Shown here: positions 20,029-27,269 of the stretch, in pieces
Layout of the letters: each line of letters starts with the position of its first letter
How positions within the stretch are numbered: position 1 is the first letter of the stretch
Source: Poriferisodalis sp963663635
GTDB taxonomy: Bacteria > Actinomycetota > Acidimicrobiia > Acidimicrobiales > Poriferisodalaceae
Assembly (NCBI GenBank): GCA_963663635.2
Contig: CAXXMY010000007.1
Span: 29,353 to 93,352 of the forward strand
DNA length: 64,000 nt
Direction of reading: 5' to 3'
Made by a program: the position numbers and the translations under genes
Notes under the pieces: generated by a model
The model's database searches: none
What the model was told of the DNA's origin: nothing
Seen by the model: only the letters and a program-made list of their open reading frames with translations

Positions 20029-21468
20029 ATGCATCAGCTCATCGGGGGCGAGCGGCGCATAGGCCGCAGCATCATTGAGATCGCCGTGGTCGAGCCCGCT
20101 ACTGGCGAGGTGCTCGCAGAGGTTGATACTGCCTCCCTTGCCGACATCGACGATGCCGTCGCCGGTGCGAACGAGGCCGCGACCGAGCTGGAGCGGCTGA
20201 GCTTTTTCGAGCGAGCCGAACTGTTGCACGTTGCGGCGCGCTGCATCGATGCGTCAGCGAGCCCTCACGCCGAACAACTGGCTCGCGAGTGCGGCAAGCC
20301 GCTCACAGCAGAGGCTGTGGACGAGCTCGCCGAGTCGGCCGAGATCTTCCGGTTGGCCGCCGAGGAGATCAAGCGGCTCGAGACCCATGTGCTGCCGAGC
20401 GTCGACCCGCGCAAGCGAGTGTTCACTCACCGGAAACCAAACGGCGTCTATGCGTTGGTTACGCCGTGGAACTTCCCAATGAACATCCCGGCGGAACTGC
20501 TCGCGGCCGCGCTTGCTGCGGGCAATCCGGCGATCATCAAGCCATCGGAGCAAGCACCTCTGTCTGCCCTCGCCCTGGCTGAGGCAGTCGTTGAGGCGGG
20601 CTTTCCGCCTGGGGCTGTGTCGGTGGTGATGGGCCGCGGCGAAGTTGGAGAGGCGCTGGTTTCGCATCCCGGCGTACACGGCGTCGGATTCGTGGGCTCG
20701 CAGGCGACCGCCGAGGCGATCGTGGCCGCGGCAGGAATGAAGCGCACGATCATCGAAGCGTCCGGCAATGGCCCGCAGATTGTCTTTGACGACGCCGACC
20801 TGGCCTCGGCCGCCGAGGCCGCTGTGTTCGGTGCGCACTTCGTGTCGGGCCAGTGCTGCGTGGCTACCGAACGCCTGCTCGTACACCGCTCGGTCCACGA
20901 CAAGTTGGTCGACTTGGTCGTGGAGCGTGCCGCGGGCGTCACCCTCGGCGATCCGCTCGAGGACACCACGTTGATGGGGCCGCTCAACAACGAGACGGTC
21001 GCAGCCCGCATGGATGCCCACATCGCGGAGGCCCGGGCCCAAGGCGCCCGGGTACTGCACGGCGGACATCGCGACACCGGCCGCTCCACGAACATGTACT
21101 ACGAGTTGACCGTCATCGACGACGTCACGCCCGCCATGGACGTCTTCCGTTACGAAACCTTCGGCCCCGTGGTGCCGATCACGTGCTTCGACACCGACGA
21201 CGAGGCATTCGCCCTCGCCAACGACTCAGACCTCGGGTTGCAGGCCTCGGTGTTCACTTCGTCGCTTGCTCGCGCCTACCGGGCCATCGACGAGCTGCGC
21301 ACCGGAACGGTGCTGGTCAACGAAGGCACGGCGTTCTGGGAACAGCACCCACCCTTCGGGGGTGCCTCGCGCACCGGAACCGGCTGGGGTCGCATCGGCG
21401 GGAAGTACACGATCCTGGACATGACCGACCTCCGCACCGCAATCATCGACACCGGTCCCTCTGCCTAG
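20029..21468 (+). CDS. NAD(P)-dependent aldehyde dehydrogenase
   Basis: A 479-residue ALDH with VTPWNFPMNIP (cofactor and active-site loop), KPSEQAPLSA, catalytic Glu in IIEASGNGPQIVF and catalytic Cys in VSGQCCVATERLLVH, then the C-terminal block ETFGPVVPI. The Glu motif is EASGNGP rather than the common ELGGxxP, a mild divergence. In this operon it would oxidise the semialdehyde released by the phospho-lyase (for example 2-aminoadipate semialdehyde or acetaldehyde). Substrate not determined. The stop overlaps the convergent toxin gene stop within a shared CTAG. Confidence 0.9.
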   Translation: MHQLIGGERRIGRSIIEIAVVEPATGEVLAEVDTASLADIDDAVAGANEAATELERLSFFERAELLHVAARCIDASASPHAEQLARECGKPLTAEAVDELAESAEIFRLAAEEIKRLETHVLPSVDPRKRVFTHRKPNGVYALVTPWNFPMNIPAELLAAALAAGNPAIIKPSEQAPLSALALAEAVVEAGFPPGAVSVVMGRGEVGEALVSHPGVHGVGFVGSQATAEAIVAAAGMKRTIIEASGNGPQIVFDDADLASAAEAAVFGAHFVSGQCCVATERLLVHRSVHDKLVDLVVERAAGVTLGDPLEDTTLMGPLNNETVAARMDAHIAEARAQGARVLHGGHRDTGRSTNMYYELTVIDDVTPAMDVFRYETFGPVVPITCFDTDDEAFALANDSDLGLQASVFTSSLARAYRAIDELRTGTVLVNEGTAFWEQHPPFGGASRTGTGWGRIGGKYTILDMTDLRTAIIDTGPSA

Positions 21469-21812
21469 AGATCGAGATGGAGCCGGAGGGCGTCGTCGAG
21501 CCGTTCCATGAGTTCGAAGGGCAGCACACCCATCCGATCGCCAATTCGACTCGTTGCGACTGAGCGGATCTGTTCTGCCTGAGCTTTGGAATCGACGCGC
21601 AGTTCTGCATCGGCGGCTTCGACGAAGACTTGAAACGGCAGAATCCGGTCGGCGTTTGAGGTCAGCGGCACCACAGTGATGACGCCGCGTCCTGTGACTT
21701 TCGCCGCGGCGTTCGCAGCGTTGTTGCTCACGATGACAGCAGGCCGGCGCGGAGCGATCTCGGAACCAATGGCGGGGCCGAAGTCGACCATGTGGACCTC
21801 ACCCCGCTGCAT
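21465..21812 (-). CDS. MazF/PemK-family toxin endoribonuclease
   Basis: A 115-residue protein. MQRGEVHMVDFGPAIGSEIAPRRPAVIVS is the conserved MazF start (RGEVxxVdfgp ... rPavVvs), and VVPLTSN is the following core strand. MazF toxins cut mRNA at short single-stranded motifs. The gene follows the RHH antitoxin with a one-base overlap (TGATG). The Leu/Arg-rich C-terminus fits the usual final helix. The two genes lie on the opposite strand to their neighbours, like an inserted module. Confidence 0.87.
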   Translation of the reverse strand: MQRGEVHMVDFGPAIGSEIAPRRPAVIVSNNAANAAAKVTGRGVITVVPLTSNADRILPFQVFVEAADAELRVDSKAQAEQIRSVATSRIGDRMGVLPFELMERLDDALRLHLDL

Positions 21813-22033
21813 CAGTCGGTCTCAAGTCCATCACCCGCAACGGCGTCCCACACCTCTGCGTCTTCGTCGGACCAGTCCTCGAATGCCGCGACGTAGTCGA
21901 CAATCAGTTCGGATCCCCGCAACATCCGGATCGCCTGCCGGATCGTCGCCGACCGTGACGGCAACTGATGTGCTTCCGCATACGTATCGAGTGTTGCAAG
22001 GTCCTCTTCGGGAATGCTCACACTGATCTTCAT
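21812..22033 (-). CDS. Ribbon-helix-helix antitoxin
   Basis: A 73-residue protein. MKISVSIPEEDLATLDTYAEAHQ and SRSATIRQAIRMLR form a ribbon-helix-helix DNA-binding domain (strand, then two helices), and the acidic tail EDWSDEDAEVWD is a typical toxin-binding segment. It should neutralise the MazF-like toxin encoded next and repress through the palindrome just upstream of its start. Confidence 0.85.
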   Translation of the reverse strand: MKISVSIPEEDLATLDTYAEAHQLPSRSATIRQAIRMLRGSELIVDYVAAFEDWSDEDAEVWDAVAGDGLETD

Positions 22034-22040
22034 ACCAGAA

Positions 22041-22056
22041 TCCTACTTGAGTAGGA
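22041..22056. promoter_or_regulatory. Palindromic operator upstream of RHH/MazF genes
   Basis: Perfect dyad TCCTACT-TG-AGTAGGA seven bases before the antitoxin ATG (22033, minus strand). RHH proteins bind such short palindromes, so autoregulation is likely. Confidence 0.65.
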
Positions 22057-22139
22057 ACATGATTTTCCGGCCATCGACGCCACATCTGCCCGCGAACTAG
22101 CGTCGGCGGTTGCTGCGCTTGGGCGGCAGGAGGGACGCT

Positions 22140-23210
22140 GTGTGGGAGATCACCGAGCCTGATCTCGCGCCGATTGCGTTGGGAGCAGCGGTGCTGGGCA
22201 CCGGCGGGGGCGGGAACCCCTACCTCGGACGACTGCGGGTGCTACAGGTGCTGCGAAATGGCGGACGGGTACGGGTCATCGAGCCCGACGAGATCGCTGA
22301 CGATGACCTGCTAGTGGCCGTCGGGGGTATGGGCTCGCCGATGGTCAGCCACGAGAAGCTGGCTGGCGGCGACGAGGAGACCGTGGCTGCCCGAGCGCTC
22401 GAACGCCATCTCGGCCGGAAGTTCGACGCGATCGCTCCGTTCGAGATGGGCGGCAGCAACTCGATGGTGCCGATGGTCGTGGCGGCCGCAATGGGCATCC
22501 CCATCGTGAACGGTGACGGCATGGGCCGCGCCTTCCCCGAACTACAGATGATCACGTATCTGATTTATGGCGGCAGCCCCTACCCCGCCGCCATCGCCGA
22601 TGAACGCGGCAGCCAGGTGGTCATTGCCGAAGTGCCCGATGCCAAGTGGCTCGAGCGCATTGCCCGGGCGGCAACGGTCGAGATGGGCGCACACACCGGG
22701 CTGGCGTCAGCCGTCATGGACGGCGCGTACTGCCGCCGCTCGATCATCCCGAACACGCTGCGGCTGGCCAGCAACATCGGGCATGCGGTGCATCATGCCC
22801 GCGAGGTCAAGGACGATCCCGCCGAGGCGATCCTGAGCGTCGCCGGCGGCATGCGGTATCTGCGCGGCAAGGTCACCGACGTTCATCGGCGCAACGCCGC
22901 CGGCTTCGCTCGCGGTCAGATGACCGTGGCGGGCATCGGCGACGACGCGGGACGCACCATTCGCATCGACTTCCAGAACGAGAACCTCGCCATCTACGAA
23001 GACGACGAGCCCCAGGTGATGGTGCCCGACCTCATCACGCTGGTCACCACCGACACCGGCGAGCCGATCACGACCGAGCTGCTCCGCTTCGGCGTACGAG
23101 CAGATGTGCTGGTGCTGCCAGCGCCCGACTTGCTGCGCACACCCGAGGCGCTCGCCGTCGTAGGACCCCACGCATTCGGCATCGACGCCGACTACATCCC
23201 CGCCGTCTAA
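22140..23210 (+). CDS. DUF917 / S-methyl-thiohydantoin desulfurase-type protein
   Basis: A 356-residue protein. An early Gly-rich loop GAAVLGTGGGGNPYLGRL, then FEMGGSNSMVPM and NGDGMGRAFPELQM, are the hallmark blocks of DUF917 (Pfam S-Me-THD family). The family is often encoded with, or fused to, hydantoinase/oxoprolinase (HyuA) proteins, and a HyuA-type gene lies at 25.65-27.27 kb. The function is likely hydrolysis or desulfuration of a hydantoin-like ring; the substrate is unknown. GTG 22140 is preceded by AGGAGGG at 22128-22134, a good ribosome-binding site, and was preferred to the upstream 22110 start. Confidence 0.82.
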   Translation: MWEITEPDLAPIALGAAVLGTGGGGNPYLGRLRVLQVLRNGGRVRVIEPDEIADDDLLVAVGGMGSPMVSHEKLAGGDEETVAARALERHLGRKFDAIAPFEMGGSNSMVPMVVAAAMGIPIVNGDGMGRAFPELQMITYLIYGGSPYPAAIADERGSQVVIAEVPDAKWLERIARAATVEMGAHTGLASAVMDGAYCRRSIIPNTLRLASNIGHAVHHAREVKDDPAEAILSVAGGMRYLRGKVTDVHRRNAAGFARGQMTVAGIGDDAGRTIRIDFQNENLAIYEDDEPQVMVPDLITLVTTDTGEPITTELLRFGVRADVLVLPAPDLLRTPEALAVVGPHAFGIDADYIPAV

Positions 23211-23274
23211 CCGAGCGAACGCCAGACTCAGTCCGAACTGCCCGAGCGGCATCCATTCGAGTCGGCAACGCGAT

Positions 23275-24570
23275 TCACGGACCCAGCGATGTCAACGGCA
23301 CCACGCAAACACCATCGGACCGCTCGTAGGCGTAGCCCGTAGCAGCGATCACCACGAGCCTTGCGGGCAAGCCGGTGCGGATGTGGTCGAGCTTGTCGCG
23401 CAGCCGAAGCAAGGTGTCTGCGCCCTTGTCGACCGCTGCGGGGCCGCCGAGCTTGATCTCGGCCCCTATCCATCGACCGTCTGGGTGTTCGATGATGGCG
23501 TCGGTTTCGAGGTGATGGCTGTCGCGGTAGTGCGACAGCGAGCACCGAATTGCCCTCGCGTAGATCTGGAGGTCTCTCAAGGCCATCGACTCGAACAGCC
23601 GACCGGCGAAAGGCAGGTCGCGGATCAGTGCATCAACGCCAATGCCGAGCGAAGCTGCCGTAAGCGACGGATCGGCGAGGAAGATCTTGGAAGAGAGCCG
23701 CGCCTGCGCTCGCGACGCAATATGAGGTCGCCAGGCCGGCACTTCGTCAATGACGAACAGGCGAGCGAGTGCCGCCAGGTAGCCGGCGACCGTGCGTCGT
23801 TCTAGCGGTGGCTCGCCGGGGGCTGCGGTGTCGGCGGCGAGCACTGTGTGCCGGACTTCAGTGGCCACATTTCGGGCGATCGATCGCAACAGCCGGCGGA
23901 CCCGCACCGGATCACGCTCGACGCCATCGACACGCGCTAGGTCCGTGCGGCTGGTTTCCTCCAAGTAGGCCCCGGCTGCGGATGCCGCAGAGACCGGGTC
24001 GGCATCGAGCACCTGGGGCCATCCACCACGGCACGCCAACGCGAGCACATCGTCCAGCGACAAGCCCCGATCGCTGGCGACGCACGGTTCGCCGTCGAGA
24101 AGACCTCGCAGAGACACTGCTCCGTCAGACTCTCCGCTCTCGTACAGGCTCATGGTGCGCATCCGTACTCGCATGATGCGTCCGGCTCCCGAGTGACGGT
24201 TGATGTCGTCGGGAGGGTCCGCCGAGCCAGTGAGAATGAACTGTCCTCGCAGACCGCGCTCGTCGCAGGCTCGGCGCATCGCATTCCATACCGCAGGCGC
24301 AAGCTGCCATTCATCGACCAGTCTCGGCGTCCGTCCATCGAGGACCATCGCAGGCGTCATCCCTGCTGCCAGTGACGCACCCACGCGCTCGTCGAGGTAC
24401 ACGGCGCTGCCCGCGAATCGACGCCCAGTCCAAGTCTTCCCACATGCACGGGGACCTTCGACGACCACAGCGGGCATCGCCCGTAGCGCAGCGCGCATCT
24501 CGTCATCGACGATCCGCGGCAGATACCCCGCCGGTGCGATGTCGTCAGCGTTCATCCCAGCCTCCGGCAT
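23275..24570 (-). CDS. AAA_14/DUF4143 ATP-binding protein (paralogue A, intact)
   Basis: A 431-residue P-loop protein. Walker A is VEGPRACGKTWTGRRF (about residues 37-52), the Walker B-like strand is TPRLVDEWQLAP, and sensor block FILTGSADPPDD follows. The second half is DUF4143-like (HLETDAIIEH ... WIGAEIKLG), which carries a restriction-nuclease-like acidic/Lys pattern. The biological role of this very common family is not established. It shares long identity with the truncated gene at 39447. Four dyad elements precede and overlap the start codon (24566-24638). It sits alone on this strand between the DUF917 gene and the LLM/XDH operon. Confidence 0.85.
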   Translation of the reverse strand: MPEAGMNADDIAPAGYLPRIVDDEMRAALRAMPAVVVEGPRACGKTWTGRRFAGSAVYLDERVGASLAAGMTPAMVLDGRTPRLVDEWQLAPAVWNAMRRACDERGLRGQFILTGSADPPDDINRHSGAGRIMRVRMRTMSLYESGESDGAVSLRGLLDGEPCVASDRGLSLDDVLALACRGGWPQVLDADPVSAASAAGAYLEETSRTDLARVDGVERDPVRVRRLLRSIARNVATEVRHTVLAADTAAPGEPPLERRTVAGYLAALARLFVIDEVPAWRPHIASRAQARLSSKIFLADPSLTAASLGIGVDALIRDLPFAGRLFESMALRDLQIYARAIRCSLSHYRDSHHLETDAIIEHPDGRWIGAEIKLGGPAAVDKGADTLLRLRDKLDHIRTGLPARLVVIAATGYAYERSDGVCVVPLTSLGP

Positions 24571-24638
24571 GTGCCGGCGGCAGTATACGCCATCAAAGTG
24601 GCAGTTGATATGCCAATTAGATGGCGGCTCTATACGCC
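24566..24638 (-). promoter_or_regulatory. Tandem 23-24 bp dyad array at the start of ATPase gene A
   Basis: On the minus strand, in order toward the gene: GGCGTATAGAGCCGCC (24638-24623), GGCATATCAACTGCC (24614-24600), GGCGTATACTGCC (24591-24579) and GGCACATGCC (24575-24566), the last containing the start codon. Centres are spaced about two helical turns apart. The same consensus occurs before the paralogue at 39391-39446. This looks like a multi-site repressor array. Confidence 0.6.
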
Positions 24639-24651
24639 GGCGATGAGATGG

Positions 24652-25653
24652 TTACGTCTTCATTCGGGTGCGGGGCAGCACCTCGCTGGCGGTGAGGTCG
24701 ATGATCTCCGCCAGACGGTCGGTGGCTATCGGAAACAGCGCCACCGAGTCGGCGCCCCCGGCCCACAACGCCTTGATCTTGGCAGCACACTCGGCTGGTG
24801 TTCCTGCGACGGTCAAGTCTGCAACCCACTGGTCGGGCATGCCGTCTCGCACTGCCTTGTAGCCGCCCTTCGCAATCAGGGCCTGCAGCTCGTCGGATAT
24901 GCCGTACACGTCGGTGAGGGCGTTGGGTCCGTGCTGGCGATAGAACGCCAACGAAGCCCGAGCAGAATCTCGTGCAGCTTGGCCGTCTTCGTCAACGGCG
25001 TACAGGGCGAACACCGTGATCGGGTGGGGATCGGTACGGCCCGCGAGCTCACGGCCCTCGTCAATGCATTCCTTCGCCCATTCCACATACCGCAAGCTCG
25101 AACAGACCGAGAGCACAGTCCCATCGGCGATCTCGCCGCTCAGGCGCAGCATGTTCGGCCCGGACACGCCAAGCCGCACTGGCATCGGCGGGCCGGTCTC
25201 GGGGTACCTCAGCTTGACGTAGTTGAATTCGAACACGTCTCCGTGGCGGTCGAGCGTCTCACCGGCGAGCAGCGACTTGACCGCTGTCACGCATTCCCGC
25301 ACTGCTGTCAGCGGCGATCGTGGATGCAGGCCCATCTGGCGGACCCACACGGGCACGCCCAGTCCCACGCCGGCCACCAGCCGCTGCGGTGAAGACCGGC
25401 TCAGCGTTGCCAGCTCCATCGCCAGCACCGAGGGGTGGCGGGCCACCGCCGACACGACTCCCAGACCCACCGTGATCTCATTCGTGGCACCAAGCACCAC
25501 CGACGCACCGGAGATGCCACCGGTGAAGAAGTAGTCCTCGGCGAGCCAGATTTCGTCGAATCCGCTCGACTCGGCCTGCGCTGCTGCAGCTGCGATGGCC
25601 TCGGGTGCGATCGCGCTGCCCAGGATGAGTCCGATCGACCCATCGGTACTCAT
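24652..25653 (-). CDS. LLM-class flavin/F420-dependent oxidoreductase
   Basis: A 333-residue luciferase-like TIM barrel. Characteristic segments are AQAESSGFDEIWLAEDYF, EITVGLGVVSAVARHP and PVRLGVSGPNMLRLSGEIADGTVLS, with a C-terminal GTPAECAAKIKALWAGGADSVAL like N5,N10-methylene-H4MPT reductase (Mer)-type F420 enzymes. It starts at ATG 25653, overlapping the HyuA-type gene stop (ATGA), and is the last gene of a five-gene coupled operon. It may reduce or oxidise an intermediate of the N-heterocycle pathway. Confidence 0.85.
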   Translation of the reverse strand: MSTDGSIGLILGSAIAPEAIAAAAAQAESSGFDEIWLAEDYFFTGGISGASVVLGATNEITVGLGVVSAVARHPSVLAMELATLSRSSPQRLVAGVGLGVPVWVRQMGLHPRSPLTAVRECVTAVKSLLAGETLDRHGDVFEFNYVKLRYPETGPPMPVRLGVSGPNMLRLSGEIADGTVLSVCSSLRYVEWAKECIDEGRELAGRTDPHPITVFALYAVDEDGQAARDSARASLAFYRQHGPNALTDVYGISDELQALIAKGGYKAVRDGMPDQWVADLTVAGTPAECAAKIKALWAGGADSVALFPIATDRLAEIIDLTASEVLPRTRMKT

Positions 25654-27269
25654 ATGCCTGCCCCTGTGTGTGATGTGCCGTCGACTGCAGCCAAGTCGCC
25701 CACGGCCTTCACCCGGATCCGTATGGCGTTCGACGGCAGGTACGTAAGCGGTATCTCGTCCACGTCGGTGATCTCGACCGTGGCCCCGTCGGCTCCGGCA
25801 TCGACCGCACGCTGTGCCGTGACGGACCGGGCTTCCGCCATTGCTTCGTCGCGGGTCATCTCTGCCATCGAGTACACCCGCTCGGTCTCCGCGCCTACCT
25901 GAGCGATCGCTGCACCGATCGCGCTGGCGACCGAGAAATGGTTCGGCCGGATGGTCTCCGACGCTCCCGCGAGACCATCGCGCACCAGTACTCCCCCGCC
26001 GCCCACCACCACAACCGGCACCGGATCGGCCGAAGTCTTCATCTGCTCGACCGTTTCGGCCAGCATCGCCTGTATGCGCTCCACGGCGTCGCTCACGAGC
26101 GCTGGGTCAAGCTTCGTTGTCGCTGCTGGATCGCCAATGTCAGCCATGCCAGCAGCGGTCGCCACGTCGGTCGCGGTCAGGTCCTCACCGCCGAACACGA
26201 GTGCTCGCTCAGCGAGCTCGTAGCCGACGCTGTCGGGGCCGACCGTCACCTCGTCGGCTTGGCCGTTGCCCGGACGTACCAGACTTCCGCCACCCAGTCC
26301 CAGCGACAGCACGTCGGGCATCCGAAAGTTTGTGCGAACCCCCGCCACCGACACCGCCGTCGAGGCTTCCCGCGGAAAACCGTTCACTAGGACGCCAACG
26401 TCGGACGTAGTGCCGCCCACATCGATGACAACACCGTCACGCACGCCGCTCAGGAACGCGGCGCCGCGCATCGAATTGGTGGGGCCCGATGCGAACGTGG
26501 CCACCGGGTAGCGGCGGGCGAAGTCGGCGCTCATGAGCGTGCCGTCGTTCTGGCTGACGTGGAGCGGACAGCTGAGGCCGAGCTCGATCAGCGCCGCGAT
26601 GAGGCCCGCGACGGTGCGCTCGGCGAGCGGGCGCAGGCAGGCGTTCACGATCGCTGCGTTCTCTCGTTCGAGCAGACCGAGTCGGCCGATCTCGCTCGAA
26701 AGGCTGATGTCCAGCCCGGGCTCGGAGTCCATGAGCACCTCTTGGGCTTCGTGTTCGAGGCTGGCGTCTACCGGCGAGAACACCGACGCCACCGCGACTG
26801 AGCCCACGCCGTTCGAGGCGATGTCACGGGCCGCAGCCCGCAGCTCCTCGTGGTCGATAGGACTGATCATCCGGCCGTCGAATTCGTGGCCTCCATGGCA
26901 CAGGTAGACGTGGTCGCCCAGCACTGCACGCAGCCGATCAGGCCAGTCGATGAAGGGCGGAAGTCCCTTGGTAGCGGGCAACCCAAGGCGCACCACCGCC
27001 GTCGGCACCAATCGGCGACCTTCCACTAGCGCATTGGTGAAATGGGTCGTGCCGATCATCACGGCCCCGATCGCGTCGGGCGACAGACCGTGCCCTTCGA
27101 GCAGCACCCGCACGGCGGTCACGATGCCTTCGGTGACCTCCGGCGTCGTGGTGGCTTTGGCCCAGCCCATCACCTCGTTGCCGGCCATGGCGACCGCATC
27201 AGTGTTGGTGCCGCCCACGTCGACGCCGATACGCAACGCCCCCGGCAGCGCAAGTTCGATCGGACTCAT
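25650..27269 (-). CDS. Hydantoinase/oxoprolinase (HyuA-type) family protein
   Basis: A 539-residue ASKHA-fold protein. It begins RIGVDVGGTNTDAVAM (phosphate-1 loop), contains TTHFTNALVEGR, ASGPTNSMRGAAFL and VIDVGGTTSDVGVLVNG (phosphate-2 loop) and a late VVVVGGGGVLV. It is the short (about 520-540 residue) class that lacks the C-terminal extension of ATP-dependent hydantoinase A and is often found with DUF917, here at 22.1 kb. No HyuB partner is visible. ATP-dependent hydrolysis of a lactam or hydantoin-like ring is the likely chemistry. Starts and stops overlap both neighbours by four bases. Confidence 0.83.
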   Translation of the reverse strand: MSPIELALPGALRIGVDVGGTNTDAVAMAGNEVMGWAKATTTPEVTEGIVTAVRVLLEGHGLSPDAIGAVMIGTTHFTNALVEGRRLVPTAVVRLGLPATKGLPPFIDWPDRLRAVLGDHVYLCHGGHEFDGRMISPIDHEELRAAARDIASNGVGSVAVASVFSPVDASLEHEAQEVLMDSEPGLDISLSSEIGRLGLLERENAAIVNACLRPLAERTVAGLIAALIELGLSCPLHVSQNDGTLMSADFARRYPVATFASGPTNSMRGAAFLSGVRDGVVIDVGGTTSDVGVLVNGFPREASTAVSVAGVRTNFRMPDVLSLGLGGGSLVRPGNGQADEVTVGPDSVGYELAERALVFGGEDLTATDVATAAGMADIGDPAATTKLDPALVSDAVERIQAMLAETVEQMKTSADPVPVVVVGGGGVLVRDGLAGASETIRPNHFSVASAIGAAIAQVGAETERVYSMAEMTRDEAMAEARSVTAQRAVDAGADGATVEITDVDEIPLTYLPSNAIRIRVKAVGDLAAVDGTSHTGAGI

